The notes: generated by a model from the letters alone, not told the origin. Positions 1 through 9,722 are shown, counted from the first letter of the stretch. The stretch is DNA of 64,000 bases from CAVVIH01 sp963748295 (GCA_963748295.1 CAVVIH010000006.1:1488001-1552000); one strand, 5' to 3'. Program-made: numbers and translations.

Positions 1-2565
1 TCTGCCCTGATGCCTCGAGCTTGCCTTGATCGCGCCGGATCTCTCCCTGCTCCTCCGAACCTTGCTCGCGCCATCCCACGAAGATCCAGCGATCGTCGGG
101 AAACGCCTCGACCACCGCGCCAGGCGCCGAGCCAAGCGGGTATTCGTGAACGTCCAGTTCAACGGCCGCGCACCCATCGACGCGCCAAACAGGTACCGCG
201 CGGACACGACCCCTTTCAGCGGATCGCCCGCCATCGCGGACTCGCCGTTGAGCGTTACGTCGACGCGGAAATCCGGACGTCGATATGCGGCGACGAGAAA
301 CGACCCGCCGACCCGCTTCGTGTAGGGCACGTAGCTGTCCGCTGCAGGACCGGGTGTCTCGCCAGGCCGCAGCGCTTCAGCCGGCCGCGGTTTGGGCCGA
401 TCGCTTTGGAGAACGGCCTGAACCGAGTAGTTCCCAAGCGCCCCTTCGGCTGGAAGCGTGACTTTCCACTCGGCGCTGCTCCACGCGTTGATCTTGATCG
501 TGCGCTCGTCGACCGCGCGATCCTGGCTGTCGCGAAGCGTCACGAACACCGCCGTTCCTTCCGGCAGGAGGCGGATACCGTCGCGCGTGTTGTGGCGCAG
601 AATCGCCTTGAGCGTCACCTCTTCGCCGAGTCGATACACGCCGCGATCGCTGAACACCGTCCCTCTGAGCAGCGGGGACGCCTCCGCGAGATTGAACGGC
701 ATCCCGAAGTCCCACGGCATCACCCCTTCGTTCCAGTCGCTGCCGACGTAGGCGACGTCGCCGTCCTTTTCGGCGGAGACGATGAACGCGAACTTGTACC
801 ATTCGTCCTCTTTGCGCAGCGGCGTGTCCGGGGCGATCGCGATGCCGTCGGCGCCGGTCGTTCCGCTCCAGTGGATCTGGTTGTCGAGCCGGACGATCGA
901 GACGCGCGCGCCGGCGACGGGCTTGCCGTCATCCAGGCGCGTGACGAAGATCAGCGTGTTGTGCGGGCTGTCCTTGACGGTGATGCCGAGGTTCGTGACC
1001 TGGATCATCGACGCGCGCACGCGATCCTTGCGGAACGGCGCACGGTCGATCGGCTCGCCCTCACGCACAGCGGCCCAGACGATCCCGGTCGGACGTCCGC
1101 CGAGCGCGGTCTTGAGATCCAGCCCGTGCGATTCGATGCGATCGGCGGCGCCGCCGAGACGCCGCTCCAGGCCCTCTCCTCCGGGCGTCTGGTTGGGGTT
1201 CTGCTGCAGCGACACGAGCGCCGGCATCAAATCGCGAAGCGCGACCGCTGACGCCCATTGCCGGACGTTCCGAAAGTTGCGCGCGTAGAACGGCAGCACG
1301 GGCCCGCCGCTCTGTTCCCACACGCCATGCCCGTCGCCGAAGCTGACGAACGGCCGCTGGTGCCAGTTCTCCACTTCGCCGACCCACGTATAGCCGAGGA
1401 TCTGGCCGTCAATCGCGCGCAGGTTCTGATCGACGGTTACCTGGAAGGTGCGGGCCGGCGGCTGGCCGGGAAAACCCGCGTCCTCGATCGTCAGGTGCGT
1501 GCCTTCGTCCATTGCGTACTCGCCGCGAGGCCGCGGTGTGGCCGGCTTCGCCACCGGCTTCGGCGTGCCAGCGACGGTGATGTCGGTTACCCGCACGGCC
1601 CCGGCGAAGTCGGTCACCTTGACCGCCTGGCGCAGCTCGATCGGGTTGTTGTAGTCCGGATCGCACCGCGCGCGGCACTGAAAGTCGTTGACGAAGAACG
1701 CCGGCTCGACCTCGACGATGAAGGTCTGCGGAACGCCGGCCACTTCGTCGCCAGCCGGCGACGGCAGTTGCTCGTTCAGGAGCAGCTTCACCCAGCTCTC
1801 CGACGGAACCGGCGTGGTGCTCTCGAGCGCGACGAGATCAGGCCCCGGCGGGTGCGCCTTGCGATCCCAGTCGTTGGTCAGGCGGAACGTCACGGGAGAT
1901 GCCGCGGACGCCGCGACGCGTGTGGCGCGCACCTTCGCCTCGAAGCGGCCGACCGCGGCCGGATCGATGGCGGTCAGCCGGGTGGCCGCTTCCTTCGACA
2001 GCGCCGGCACGGACCACTCGTGCGGCTCGAACGTCGCGTTCAGATGCGTCAGCACGTCCTGCGGCCGCACGCGCTGGTTGAACCGCATCAGCACGACGAT
2101 CGGCGCGTCCGCCTTGCCGCCCCGGCGGTACCAATGTGTCTGGAGCAGCTTCGTCGTCGGCGTCGTGAAGTCGAACGTGAACGGCGTCGCCAGCCGGCGG
2201 CCGCTGACCGCGATCGCGGTGGTTTCGACCGTCACCTCGTAGCGCGTCGCGAACGGCAGCGGTCGTTTCGGGTCGGGCGTGAAGATCAGAATCGTGCTGC
2301 CGGACCATCGGAAGCCGCCGGCCATTGCGGGACGGATGGTCACGAACGGCGCGCGGATCTCCGCCGGAATCCGCCCGAGCTCCACCATCGGTTCGGAGAA
2401 CACGATGCGGATCTCGTTGGCTTCCGCGAGGTTCGCGACTTCGCCAGTCGGAGCGGCGCTGACGATCGTCAACCGGCGCGCGGGCGCCGGCTGCGCCAAC
2501 GAAACCGCTGGAGAGACACCGAGCAGAGCAAGCACAGTCGCAAGGCGAAGATATGCGTGTTTCAT
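1..2565 (-). CDS. Alpha-2-macroglobulin-like protein, N-terminal part (runs off the left end)
   Basis: The reading frame opens at ATG 2565 with a signal peptide (MKHAYLRLATVLALLG, cleavage near LAQP) and stays open to the window edge, about 855 codons. Early on it has an Ig-like segment with FSEPM (residues about 53-57), and near base 640 the motif DRGVYRLGEEVTLKAI, which is the hallmark of the MG2 domain of bacterial alpha-2-macroglobulins (DRPxYRPGE). These secreted or periplasmic proteins are thought to trap proteases and often accompany PBP1C; the neighbour beyond the edge is unseen. Around base 120 the coding sense moves to another frame (AVVEAFPDDRWIFVGWREQ continues in the shifted frame), so a one-base deletion is likely there. 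Full-length relatives have 1500-2000 residues, so the C-terminal half, including any thioester region, is missing from view. Confidence 0.8.
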   Translation of the reverse strand, partial: MKHAYLRLATVLALLGVSPAVSLAQPAPARRLTIVSAAPTGEVANLAEANEIRIVFSEPMVELGRIPAEIRAPFVTIRPAMAGGFRWSGSTILIFTPDPKRPLPFATRYEVTVETTAIAVSGRRLATPFTFDFTTPTTKLLQTHWYRRGGKADAPIVVLMRFNQRVRPQDVLTHLNATFEPHEWSVPALSKEAATRLTAIDPAAVGRFEAKVRATRVAASAASPVTFRLTNDWDRKAHPPGPDLVALESTTPVPSESWVKLLLNEQLPSPAGDEVAGVPQTFIVEVEPAFFVNDFQCRARCDPDYNNPIELRQAVKVTDFAGAVRVTDITVAGTPKPVAKPATPRPRGEYAMDEGTHLTIEDAGFPGQPPARTFQVTVDQNLRAIDGQILGYTWVGEVENWHQRPFVSFGDGHGVWEQSGGPVLPFYARNFRNVRQWASAVALRDLMPALVSLQQNPNQTPGGEGLERRLGGAADRIESHGLDLKTALGGRPTGIVWAAVREGEPIDRAPFRKDRVRASMIQVTNLGITVKDSPHNTLIFVTRLDDGKPVAGARVSIVRLDNQIHWSGTTGADGIAIAPDTPLRKEDEWYKFAFIVSAEKDGDVAYVGSDWNEGVMPWDFGMPFNLAEASPLLRGTVFSDRGVYRLGEEVTLKAILRHNTRDGIRLLPEGTAVFVTLRDSQDRAVDERTIKINAWSSAEWKVTLPAEGALGNYSVQAVLQSDRPKPRPAEALRPGETPGPAADSYVPYTKRVGGSFLVAAYRRPDFRVDVTLNGESAMAGDPLKGVVSARYLFGASMGARPLNWTFTNTRLARRLARWSRRFPTIAGSSWDGASKVRRSRERSGAIKASSRHQGR

Positions 2566-2690
2566 AAAGAGTTGTGGCGTGGCGGGGGTGAGGCGGAAAA
2601 CTCGGACGAACTGAAACGGCAGCGGCATGCGCATCGCCGGGCCGCAGGTTACCCGGCGCATTTAGTTAGACACCGCCCGGCAGGCGCCGG

Positions 2691-3323
2691 CTACGCGGTC
2701 GCGCGGCGGCGAGCCGACAGGGTGAACAGCGCCGGTATGCGTTGGCGAAGCGCAATCGTCAGCCGGACTCCGGGGGTAACACCCAGGATGACCGTGCTGA
2801 GCCCATAGTAGAGCACAGCCACCACGCCGACAGAAGCCGAGAAACCCATGGCGAACGCCAGGTTGACCAGCGCTGACAGGCTCAGCGTACAGGCGATGTC
2901 GATGGCGGCCGCGACAGTTCGTGGCGTGAACTTCGCGCGGGCAAGCGCGTTGCGCTCCCGCGCGGTCGGAATCGCCCGCCGATCGCCTTCTTCAGGAACT
3001 GCTCCCGTTTCCGAGTACTCGAGGCTGTGGCCGATCAGCTGCGCCTGCGCCTGAATCAACCGGCTGACTCGACGGTCGCCGATTGGGAACAGCCGGCAGA
3101 ACTCGTTCAGCACCTCGTCTTCGTCCAGGCCGATCGCTCTCGCATAGTCGCGCACGAACGCCCGGGCGAAGATGCCGGACGGCCAGCGGCTGAAGTCGTT
3201 TCGTTCGAGGCCGTCCCAGAGGTCGGCGCTGACCTTGGTCACCGAGGCGATGGTTTCCAGGGAGATGTTGCGGCGTTCGCGCTCGCTTCGCAGCCTTGGG
3301 CCAAACGTATCCCGTTCTGACAT
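2691..3323 (-). CDS. Helix-turn-helix protein with RDD-like membrane domain
   Basis: The protein has 210 residues. Residues 8-75 form a RodZ-type helix-turn-helix (LRSERERRNISLETIA, then WDGLERNDFSRWPSGIFARAFVR split around residue 45), the HTH_25-like fold found in cytoskeletal and regulatory membrane proteins. After a linker, residues 135-185 hold two hydrophobic segments beginning RTVAAAIDIA, where Arg135 and Asp142 fit the RDD family pattern. I infer a membrane-attached DNA-binding or scaffold protein; the ligand is unknown. It is divergent from the cysteine-cluster gene at 3463, with 139 bp between them. RodZ itself has one transmembrane helix and a C-terminal beta domain, which is absent here. 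Confidence 0.65.
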   Translation of the reverse strand: MSERDTFGPRLRSERERRNISLETIASVTKVSADLWDGLERNDFSRWPSGIFARAFVRDYARAIGLDEDEVLNEFCRLFPIGDRRVSRLIQAQAQLIGHSLEYSETGAVPEEGDRRAIPTARERNALARAKFTPRTVAAAIDIACTLSLSALVNLAFAMGFSASVGVVAVLYYGLSTVILGVTPGVRLTIALRQRIPALFTLSARRRATA

Positions 3324-3462
3324 GGTGGGTTTGCCAGAGGCCGAAGCAATTGCTACGCCGATGGGATCGCGCCGATTTCAGCGGTGCCAGGCTGGTTTTC
3401 TGGTAGCCCACTGCCACAACCGTAATCGAAGATGCAAAATGAGACACAAGTAAGATGGTGGC

Positions 3463-4608
3463 GTGCCGGCCTACTGTCTCGACGTGCACGCCACCTGGCG
3501 CTGCCGCCATGAGGGCGCCTGCTGCAACGCGGGGTGGTCGATACCCATCGAAGGGCCGGCGTTCGAGGCGGTAGCCCTGCACGTCAGCGGTCGGCAGGCT
3601 GCGGAACGTTACTTCGTCACCGGCACGCCGATGCCGGAAGGCGCGGCGGCAATACTGGCGACGGCACCCGGCGGCGCGTGCGTCTTCCACGACGGACGCC
3701 TCTGCGAAATCCACCGGGACCTCGGGCCGTCGGCGATGCCGGTGGCGTGCCAGCAGTTTCCGCGCATCGCGCTGCGCGATCGCCGCGGCACGTTCGTGAC
3801 GTTGTCGCACTTCTGCCCCACCGCCGCTCGCCTGCTGCTCGAGGCTTCCGGCAGTCTCGACATCGTGCCGACGCCGGTGTCTCTCGTCGCCTCGAGCGAT
3901 ACGCTCGAGGGACTCGACGCGATCGGCGAACTGCCGCCGCTCCTTCGGCCGGGTTTGCTCACGGACCTCGACGCTTATGCAGAGTGGGAAGCGCTCTGCC
4001 TGCGCGTGCTCGCGTCGAGCAGCCATTCAGCCGAACAAGCGCTCGATCGGATCGAAGCGGCGACCCGCCGGATCATGGAGTGGCGCCCTGACGATGGGCT
4101 GTTCTCCGATGCTGTGAGGGACGCCTTTGCAACGGACGCCGGCCCGGCGGTGCCGGCCATCTGGAGCGCGGCTGACGATCGCGAACGCTTCGAGCTGGCG
4201 CGAGCCGCGGTTCCCAAGGGGCTGCAGGCGCCGCGCGCGCCCGAGGAGCTTGAAGCACAATGGAGAGCCGCGTCGGAAGGGTGGACGGAGTTCGCCCGCG
4301 CGGCGAGAAGATTCGTGGCCGCGCATCTGTTCGGCACCTGGGTCGCCTATCAGGGCAGCAGTCTCCTGACGATCGTGCGCGTCTTGAAGATCGGGCTGTC
4401 CGTTCTTCGAGTGGAAGCGGCGCGCCGGTCGGCTGGCACGACTCGCGAGGCGCCGGAGAGGCGCTTCATCGAAGCAGTCCGCGCCGCTGATCTGCTGCTC
4501 GTCCACCTGGCCGACACACCCGCGCTCGTGCGCGCGATCGAGACAAATGAAAACATCCGCTTTAGAACGATTCCTTCGCTACGTCACCATCGACACACGC
4601 TCGGATGA
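3463..4608 (+). CDS. YkgJ/FliB-type cysteine-cluster protein
   Basis: The protein has 381 residues from a GTG start. The N-terminus carries RCRHEGACCNAGWSIPIE (Cys14, Cys20, Cys21), followed by CVFHDGRLCEIHRDLG and ACQQFPR. This is the CxxxCxxCC-type cluster of YkgJ proteins and of flagellin lysine-N-methylase FliB, where the cysteines are predicted to bind iron-sulfur or zinc. Length and the CCxGW motif favour a FliB-like protein. No flagellar genes are nearby, so flagellin may not be the substrate. The last 62 bases overlap the start of pepT, which is long for a co-directional overlap; either the true stop is earlier (a hidden indel) or the overlap is genuine. Confidence 0.6.
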   Translation: MPAYCLDVHATWRCRHEGACCNAGWSIPIEGPAFEAVALHVSGRQAAERYFVTGTPMPEGAAAILATAPGGACVFHDGRLCEIHRDLGPSAMPVACQQFPRIALRDRRGTFVTLSHFCPTAARLLLEASGSLDIVPTPVSLVASSDTLEGLDAIGELPPLLRPGLLTDLDAYAEWEALCLRVLASSSHSAEQALDRIEAATRRIMEWRPDDGLFSDAVRDAFATDAGPAVPAIWSAADDRERFELARAAVPKGLQAPRAPEELEAQWRAASEGWTEFARAARRFVAAHLFGTWVAYQGSSLLTIVRVLKIGLSVLRVEAARRSAGTTREAPERRFIEAVRAADLLLVHLADTPALVRAIETNENIRFRTIPSLRHHRHTLG

Positions 4609-5782
4609 ACGTTCGACGTCCGTGCCGAGCACGCCGGGTCAGCTGATCATGATGCGCGTGCTCGCCGAGGAGTTGCTGGCGCTCGGCGCGGCCGACGCGG
4701 CAGTCGATACGCACGGGTACGTGATGGCCACGATTCCAGCGACCCCTGGTTACGAGCAGACGCCGGTAATCGGCTTCGTGGCCCACGTCGATACGTCGCC
4801 GGAGATGCCGGGACAGGACGTTCGTCCCCTCGTCCATGCGAACTACGACGGCAGCGACATCGTCCTGCCCGACGATCCCTCGGCGGTCCTCCGGGCGGCG
4901 GACGAACCAGCGCTCGCCGGGCAGCTCGGCAACGACATCGTGACCGCGTCGGGCACCACGCTGCTCGGCGCCGACGACAAGGCTGGTGTCGCGGAGATCA
5001 TGGCGGCGGCCGAATACCTGTTCGCGAATCGTGAGATACCGCATGGCGCGATCCGGGTCGCGTTCACGCCAGACGAGGAGATCGGCCGTGGCGCCGACCA
5101 CTTCGACGTCGCGAAATTCGGCGCGGTGTGCGCCTACACCCTCGACGGCGGCGGGCGCGGAGACCTGGAGTACGAGAGCTTCTCGGCGGACGCGATGACC
5201 GTGACGTTTCACGGGTTCAACACGCATCCGGGCTACGCGAAGGATCGCATGGTGAACGCGATCAAGCTCGCCGCCGACTTCATCACGCGGCTGCCGGCGG
5301 ACGGTCTGTCACCGGAGACGACCGACGGATACGAGGGCTACGTCCATCCCTACGTCATCGACGCCTCCGTCGAGCGCACGTCGGTGAAAGTGCTGATTCG
5401 CGACTTTGCCTCGTCCGGCTTGCGGCAGAAGGAAGCGCTCGTCGAACGCCTCGCGCGCGACGTCGTCGCCGACGTTCCCCGCGCGCGTGTAGAAGTGCTG
5501 ATCGAGCAGTCTTACCGGAACATGCGTGAGGTGCTCGACGCGCACCCCGAGGTCGTCGAGCGGGCGCGCGAGGCGATGCGCCGGCTGGGGATTCAACCGA
5601 TCGAGCGCGCGATCCGCGGCGGCACCGACGGATCGCGCCTGTCGTTCATGGGACTGCCGACGCCGAACCTCTTCGCCGGCGAACACAATTTCCACTCGCG
5701 GCTCGAGTGGGTATCCGCCCAGGACATGGACAAGGCGGTCGAAGTGATCGTCGAGCTGTGCAAGGTGTGGGCGGAGAAATAA
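4547..5782 (+). CDS. pepT: Peptidase T (tripeptide aminopeptidase)
   Basis: This 411-residue protein matches the usual length of PepT (about 408), a cytoplasmic M20B metallopeptidase that removes the N-terminal residue of tripeptides. Metal-site motifs are in order: GFVAHVDTSPE (His80, Asp82), TLLGADDKAGVAEI, FTPDEEIGRGADHF with the catalytic Glu pair, YTLDGGGRGDLEYE, and EHNFHSRLEWV near the C-terminus. The N-terminus (MKTSALERFLRYVTIDTRSD) is typical of the family and supports ATG 4547, although it lies inside the preceding gene. The two genes are probably co-transcribed. The frame is intact throughout. Confidence 0.93.
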   Translation: MKTSALERFLRYVTIDTRSDERSTSVPSTPGQLIMMRVLAEELLALGAADAAVDTHGYVMATIPATPGYEQTPVIGFVAHVDTSPEMPGQDVRPLVHANYDGSDIVLPDDPSAVLRAADEPALAGQLGNDIVTASGTTLLGADDKAGVAEIMAAAEYLFANREIPHGAIRVAFTPDEEIGRGADHFDVAKFGAVCAYTLDGGGRGDLEYESFSADAMTVTFHGFNTHPGYAKDRMVNAIKLAADFITRLPADGLSPETTDGYEGYVHPYVIDASVERTSVKVLIRDFASSGLRQKEALVERLARDVVADVPRARVEVLIEQSYRNMREVLDAHPEVVERAREAMRRLGIQPIERAIRGGTDGSRLSFMGLPTPNLFAGEHNFHSRLEWVSAQDMDKAVEVIVELCKVWAEK

Positions 5783-6222
5783 CTGCACGAAACAACGCCC
5801 GAGAGTTCCAAACGCGGTGCTGCATCGGCCGAACCTGCGCCGCCGTGCCGCGGCCGCCAGGTGCTCATCCGTGAACTTGATCCTGACGTTGTGCTCTACA
5901 GGAATTGAAACGTGGTCAGCCTCCCGGACGGCGGAGATGTCGGGACGCCGCGCGATGCGGCCAGCGCGGGGCGTCAGTTCGAAAAATGCACCGGAGGCGC
6001 TCCGATCCGCGAAGGCGCTGATTCGCCGCGGCTCTGCGGAACACCCGTCTGCCCAACCGATTGGGCGCCGGCTTGCGGATTACCCGAGCCGGAGCGGCGA
6101 TCGTCAGGCAATCGCCGGAGGTGTATTTTTCCGCGCGTAGGCCGAGGCGCGGCGGCCCGACATGCTCCGCCGGCCCGACTCCGCTGGCCACCCGCCATCT
6201 TTTTGATCGTCGGGCGCTACGC
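5783..6222. other. 440-bp intergenic stretch between convergent genes
   Basis: No convincing coding sequence, tRNA or hairpin-plus-T-run is visible between pepT and the M56-TonB gene. The open frames here are short, arginine-rich and start-poor. The sequence GAATTGAAAC at about 5900 resembles the 3' end of some CRISPR repeats but occurs once only. The stretch may hold decayed sequence. Confidence 0.5.
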
Positions 6223-8246
6223 CTACTGCAGCGTGAAGTTCACGGTCACCGTCATGATGACGGGCACCGCGCGCCATTCAGCAGCGTCGGCACGAACTCC
6301 CACTGCAGGACGGCGTCAACGGCCGCCTCATCCAGCATCGGTATCGACCGCAGCACCTTCGCGTCCATCACCCTTCCCGATGCATCGATCGTCGTCTCGA
6401 GAATGACGACGCCCTGGACCCTGGCCCGCATCGCGTCTGGCGGATACAGGGGACGGGCGTCACGGACTTTTGCCGGCGGCTTGATGTTCCCGCCGACGCG
6501 GACGGGTGCACCCGGAGGCGGGGGATCTCCGCCCAGTGGCGGCGGAGGCGGAGGCGGAGCAATCCCGGCGCCGACCCCGCGCGTGGTCGCGCGGGCCTTG
6601 TTCAATTCCATCGCACGGTTGCGCAGCGTATCGGCTTCGGAAATCAACTGCGCGCGTCGCGCGGCATCGGTCTCGTTCGCGGCCTGATGCCGCAGCAGGA
6701 TGTTCTTGTAGACCATCGCGTCGACGAAATCCGGGTTGTACGTCAGAGCGCGGTCCTCGGCGGCGATTCCCGCCCGAATGTAGGTCGCTTTCTCTGTCGG
6801 GCTGAGCTGCGCGTCCCTCCGCACTTTCTCTTCGTAGTACGTCGCGACGAGGTGATGGCCGGCGGGATTCGAGGGATCGGTAGCGGCCCTGTCCTCCAGC
6901 ATGGCGATCGCCTTGTCGAACTGATTGTTGCGGGTGTAGAAGGCGGTCAGCTGCTTGACAATGCCGTCGTGGCCGGGGAACGCCTGCCGTCCCGCCTGCA
7001 GCGTCGCTTCGGCTTCGGCCTTCGCCCCGCGTCTCTCCTGCAGCGTCGCAAGCTCGTAATACAACGCGACCGATGACGTCGGGGCCGCCGCGATGGCTTT
7101 CTTCAGCTCGATCTCCTGCGGCCTCGGGCCGCCGGGACCGGCATCGCGAACAGGTGCTTGTGTGCTCTGCAGCGCGCGAGCCACTGACAGCTCACCGGGA
7201 ACGCGAGGCTGCGGAGCAGCCGGGGACGGCGCCTCGGATACCGGCTTCACCACTGCGGGCGCGGCGCTTGTCCTCGTCAACGGAAACGACATGGCGCCAG
7301 CGGAGATCGTGGCCAGCAGAACGAGCACCATCGTGGCACCGGAGACGACGATTCTTCGAGACGACATCACAGCCTCCCTGGAAATCAGCAGCATTCTCTG
7401 GAACAGATGTCGGCGTCTTGCGAACGGCGCGGCGGCAAACAGCGGCGGCTCGTCGGCGAACGCGAGGAGCGCTTCGATGTAGCCGCGCCGGGAATTCGTG
7501 ACGAACACGGTCAGCTCGTCCACCACCTCTTCGCGCGCGGACTGGACGCGCGAGACGAGGAACCAGATGGCCGGATGGAACCAGAGGATCGCGCGGACCA
7601 CTTCCTCAGCGAGGATCCACATCCAGTCGCGCCGCCGCACGTGCCACAGTTCGTGCGCGAGTACCGCCCGCTGCACGATCTCTGGCAGGGACCGCAGCGT
7701 TTCAGGAAGGAGCACGACGGGATGACGGACGCCGAACGTCACCGGCTGACCGATCACCTGGACGTACCCGATCTCGGCGCCGGCCTCGATGAGCCGGGCG
7801 ACTTCGTCGTGCTCATCGCACGGTGCAGCGGGCTCGCCGGCTTTCCTGAGCCTGCGCAGGCGGAGGATGCCTGCGCCGAGCCAGGCGAGTCGCAGCACCG
7901 CACCGGCGACGAGCGCGACGCCCGCCAGCGCCGGCCACGAGACGCGTGGCGCAGCGGGTACTGCAGTAGAAGCATGCGGGACAGACGGAGAGCCGGAAAC
8001 CGCGCCGGCCTGCCCCGTAGCAAGAACACCCAGCGTGGCATCGGCCTCGAGCGACCGTGGCGCGATTTTCCACGGTTGCAGGATCGGAAGAGCGATACAC
8101 ACGGCGAGCACGATTCGCCAGCACGCGTAGCGAATCGACGGCGCCTCGATGCGAAGCACTCGCAGCAGCAGCGCCGCGACCGCGCTGATCAGCGCAACCT
8201 GGCACGCCCAGGCAAACAGGTTCGAGAGGAAGGCAGAATCGATCAT
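6223..8246 (-). CDS. BlaR1-like M56 metallopeptidase with TPR-like region and TonB C-terminal domain (frameshifted near its end)
   Basis: Residues 1-60 and 100-130 are membrane segments. HELWH at 198-202 (LAHELWHVRRRDW) is the M56 zinc site of BlaR1/MecR1, the membrane sensor-proteases that relieve BlaI repression. Residues about 370-520 resemble TPR repeats. A proline run (GIAPPPPPPPLGG) then leads to a TonB C-terminal domain (PLYPPDAMRARVQGVVILET...). In the open frame the protein ends prematurely as NGARCPSS. Restoring one C in the GCGCGG context near base 6277 gives the expected family ending VPVIMTVTVNFTLQ and a stop at 6223, for about 674 residues. ATG 8246 overlaps the blaI stop as ATGA, so the two are translationally coupled. 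Confidence 0.82.
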
Positions 8247-8620
8247 TCGTCCATCTCCTCGATGACGCGGCGAATCTGATCGCGCTCGTCGCTCGTGAGC
8301 CGGCCGTCCTTCGCCAGCTGCACCAGCAATCCGCTCGCAGCCCCGTCGAATACGCGATCGATGAAGTCCTTCACCATCGCGCCGACGACCTGCTGCCGCG
8401 GCCGCGACGGCTTGTAGACGTACGCCCGCTCGACCCGCGCCTTCTTCAGGTACCCCTTCTCCTCCAGAATCTTCATCATCGTCATCACCGTCGTGTAGGC
8501 GATGATGCGTCTGGCGCGGAGGGCCTCGTAGACGTCGCGGACGGTGGCCTTCTCGAGCTTCCAGACCACCTTCATGATCGAGAGCTCCTGGGGCGTGAGG
8601 GTGGGGTGAGGCGTGCGCAT
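8243..8620 (-). CDS. BlaI/MecI/CopY-family transcriptional repressor
   Basis: The protein has 125 residues, the usual length. It begins with the winged-helix sequence LTPQELSIMKVVWKLEKATV and VRDVYEALRARRIIAYTTV (family pattern LT..E..IM..LW), then TVMTMMKILEEKGYLKK as the recognition region and wing. The C-terminal half is the dimerisation segment that M56 sensors cleave or inactivate. It is the first gene of a two-gene operon with the M56-TonB protein, whose ATG overlaps its stop. The inverted repeat ending 5 bp from its start codon is the probable autoregulatory operator. The ligand is unknown; no beta-lactamase is nearby. Confidence 0.9.
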   Translation of the reverse strand: MRTPHPTLTPQELSIMKVVWKLEKATVRDVYEALRARRIIAYTTVMTMMKILEEKGYLKKARVERAYVYKPSRPRQQVVGAMVKDFIDRVFDGAASGLLVQLAKDGRLTSDERDQIRRVIEEMDE

Positions 8621-8624
8621 TGGC

Positions 8625-8640
8625 TACTAAGTATTTAGTA
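8625..8640. promoter_or_regulatory. Probable BlaI operator
   Basis: TACTAAGTATTTAGTA is a dyad with perfect 6-bp arms (TACTAA/TTAGTA) around GTAT. It lies in the 35-bp gap between blaI (start 8620) and exonuclease III (stop 8656), exactly where autoregulation of blaI would act. A further TTAGTAGT half-site follows at 8642-8649. The TACTA/TAGTA character fits BlaI-type operators; the assignment to this BlaI is by position. Confidence 0.7.
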
Positions 8641-8655
8641 GTTAGTAGTCGGGTG

Positions 8656-9405
8656 TCAAGTCCCGAATTCGGCGACCACCGGAGCGTGATCGCTCGTACC
8701 AAAATCGCGCTGGACGGTGCAGCGCGACACGCGGCTGAACAGGTCGTGGCGCGCGAGCAGATAGTCCAGCCGCCAGCCGATGTTCCGCTGGCGCATGTTG
8801 CGCCACGGCGCCCACCACGTGAACATCTGATCGTTCTCCGGCTCCAGCGTCCGTCCGGTGTCGACGAGACCGTGACCGATGATGCGTTCGAGCTGATCGC
8901 GCTCTTCGGGCAGCTGGCCGATGGCGCGCGGCTTCCGCTCCTTCGGGTGCACGTCCATGTCGGTCCGTGCAATGTTGAGATCTCCGCAGATCAGAAGCGG
9001 CGCCGATTCCGCGCTGCGCGCGGCGACCCATTGCTCGAGCGCCGCGAGGAACTGCATCTTCGCCGGAAAATCCTTGCCGCCGTTGGGAACGTAGACCGAA
9101 GCGATCGTGACGCCCGGCAAATCGACGGTCACGATCCGGTTCTCGTAGTCGAACGATGGATGCGCGAACGCCGGCCGCTCGGCCACGAGCTCGCGGCTGA
9201 CGTGCAGTCCCACGCCCGAGTAGCCCCTGGATCCGTGCCAGTAGCACCAGTAGCCTTCCATCTCGCAAAGCACCACCGGGATCTGATCCGGTGACGCCTT
9301 GATCTCCTGAAGGCACACGACGTCGAGACGCTCGGCGGCGATCCAGTCGTTGACCTCGCCGAGCCGCGCCCGTATCCCGTTCACGTTCCAGGTGCCGATT
9401 TTCAC
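8656..9405 (-). CDS. xthA: Exodeoxyribonuclease III (AP endonuclease family)
   Basis: From GTG 9405 the protein reads VKIGTWNVNGIRARLGEV, the canonical N-terminus of ExoIII, which cleaves at abasic sites and degrades 3' ends. Characteristic motifs follow: VVCLQEIKASPDQIP (catalytic Glu), GVGLHVSRE, VYVPNGG, LLICGDLNIARTDMD (Asp and Asn of the active site), NIGWRLDYLLA and the terminal SDHAPVVAEF with the catalytic Asp-His. The length of 249 residues fits the family. A TTG 39 bases upstream would add a non-conserved leader, so I prefer the GTG. It reads toward blaI on the same strand but is separated by the operator. Confidence 0.93.
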   Translation of the reverse strand: MKIGTWNVNGIRARLGEVNDWIAAERLDVVCLQEIKASPDQIPVVLCEMEGYWCYWHGSRGYSGVGLHVSRELVAERPAFAHPSFDYENRIVTVDLPGVTIASVYVPNGGKDFPAKMQFLAALEQWVAARSAESAPLLICGDLNIARTDMDVHPKERKPRAIGQLPEERDQLERIIGHGLVDTGRTLEPENDQMFTWWAPWRNMRQRNIGWRLDYLLARHDLFSRVSRCTVQRDFGTSDHAPVVAEFGT

Positions 9406-9515
9406 GCGATGAGCAGGCGCTCGCTGCGGAGGTTGACCTGTCAAGCCGGCTGCAGATCGACGGCGTTGCAGGGCTGCGACAGTATATCTGACGTGGATTG
9501 AGGCCAGGTGGCTGT

Positions 9516-9722
9516 CTAGCGAGAAGTAGCCGCCGGCGGCGAGCCAGAACTCACCTGGACCGGCGGCAGGGGCACAACGTTCCCACGCATATGGGCCGTG
9601 TCCGCACAGGCAGGATTCCGTGCGTCGAGAATGCCGACGATCTCGCCATCGTAGGTCTCGTAAACTCCGGCCAGGCAGCCGCAGGGGAGGAGCCTGCTGG
9701 CGAGCCCTCGCAAAATGCGCAT
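9516..9722 (-). CDS. Small conserved-looking hypothetical protein
   Basis: The protein has 68 residues from ATG 9722, preceded by AAGGG at a good ribosome-binding distance. It reads MRILRGLASRLLPCGCLAGV, then VYETYDGEIVGILD and ARNPACADTAHMRGN. The CGC pair and the tyrosine/aspartate-rich core look like a real small folded protein rather than an out-of-frame artefact. Function is unknown. Confidence 0.5.
   Translation of the reverse strand: MRILRGLASRLLPCGCLAGVYETYDGEIVGILDARNPACADTAHMRGNVVPLPPVQVSSGSPPAATSR

Noticed and set aside
10..1251. Long plus-strand open frame of 413 codons
   Set aside because: It is arginine-rich and antisense to the alpha-2-macroglobulin-like gene, whose minus-strand frame carries recognisable motifs.
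5888..5910. GAATTGAAAC, resembling the 3' end of CRISPR repeats
   Set aside because: It occurs once, without repeats or spacers around it.
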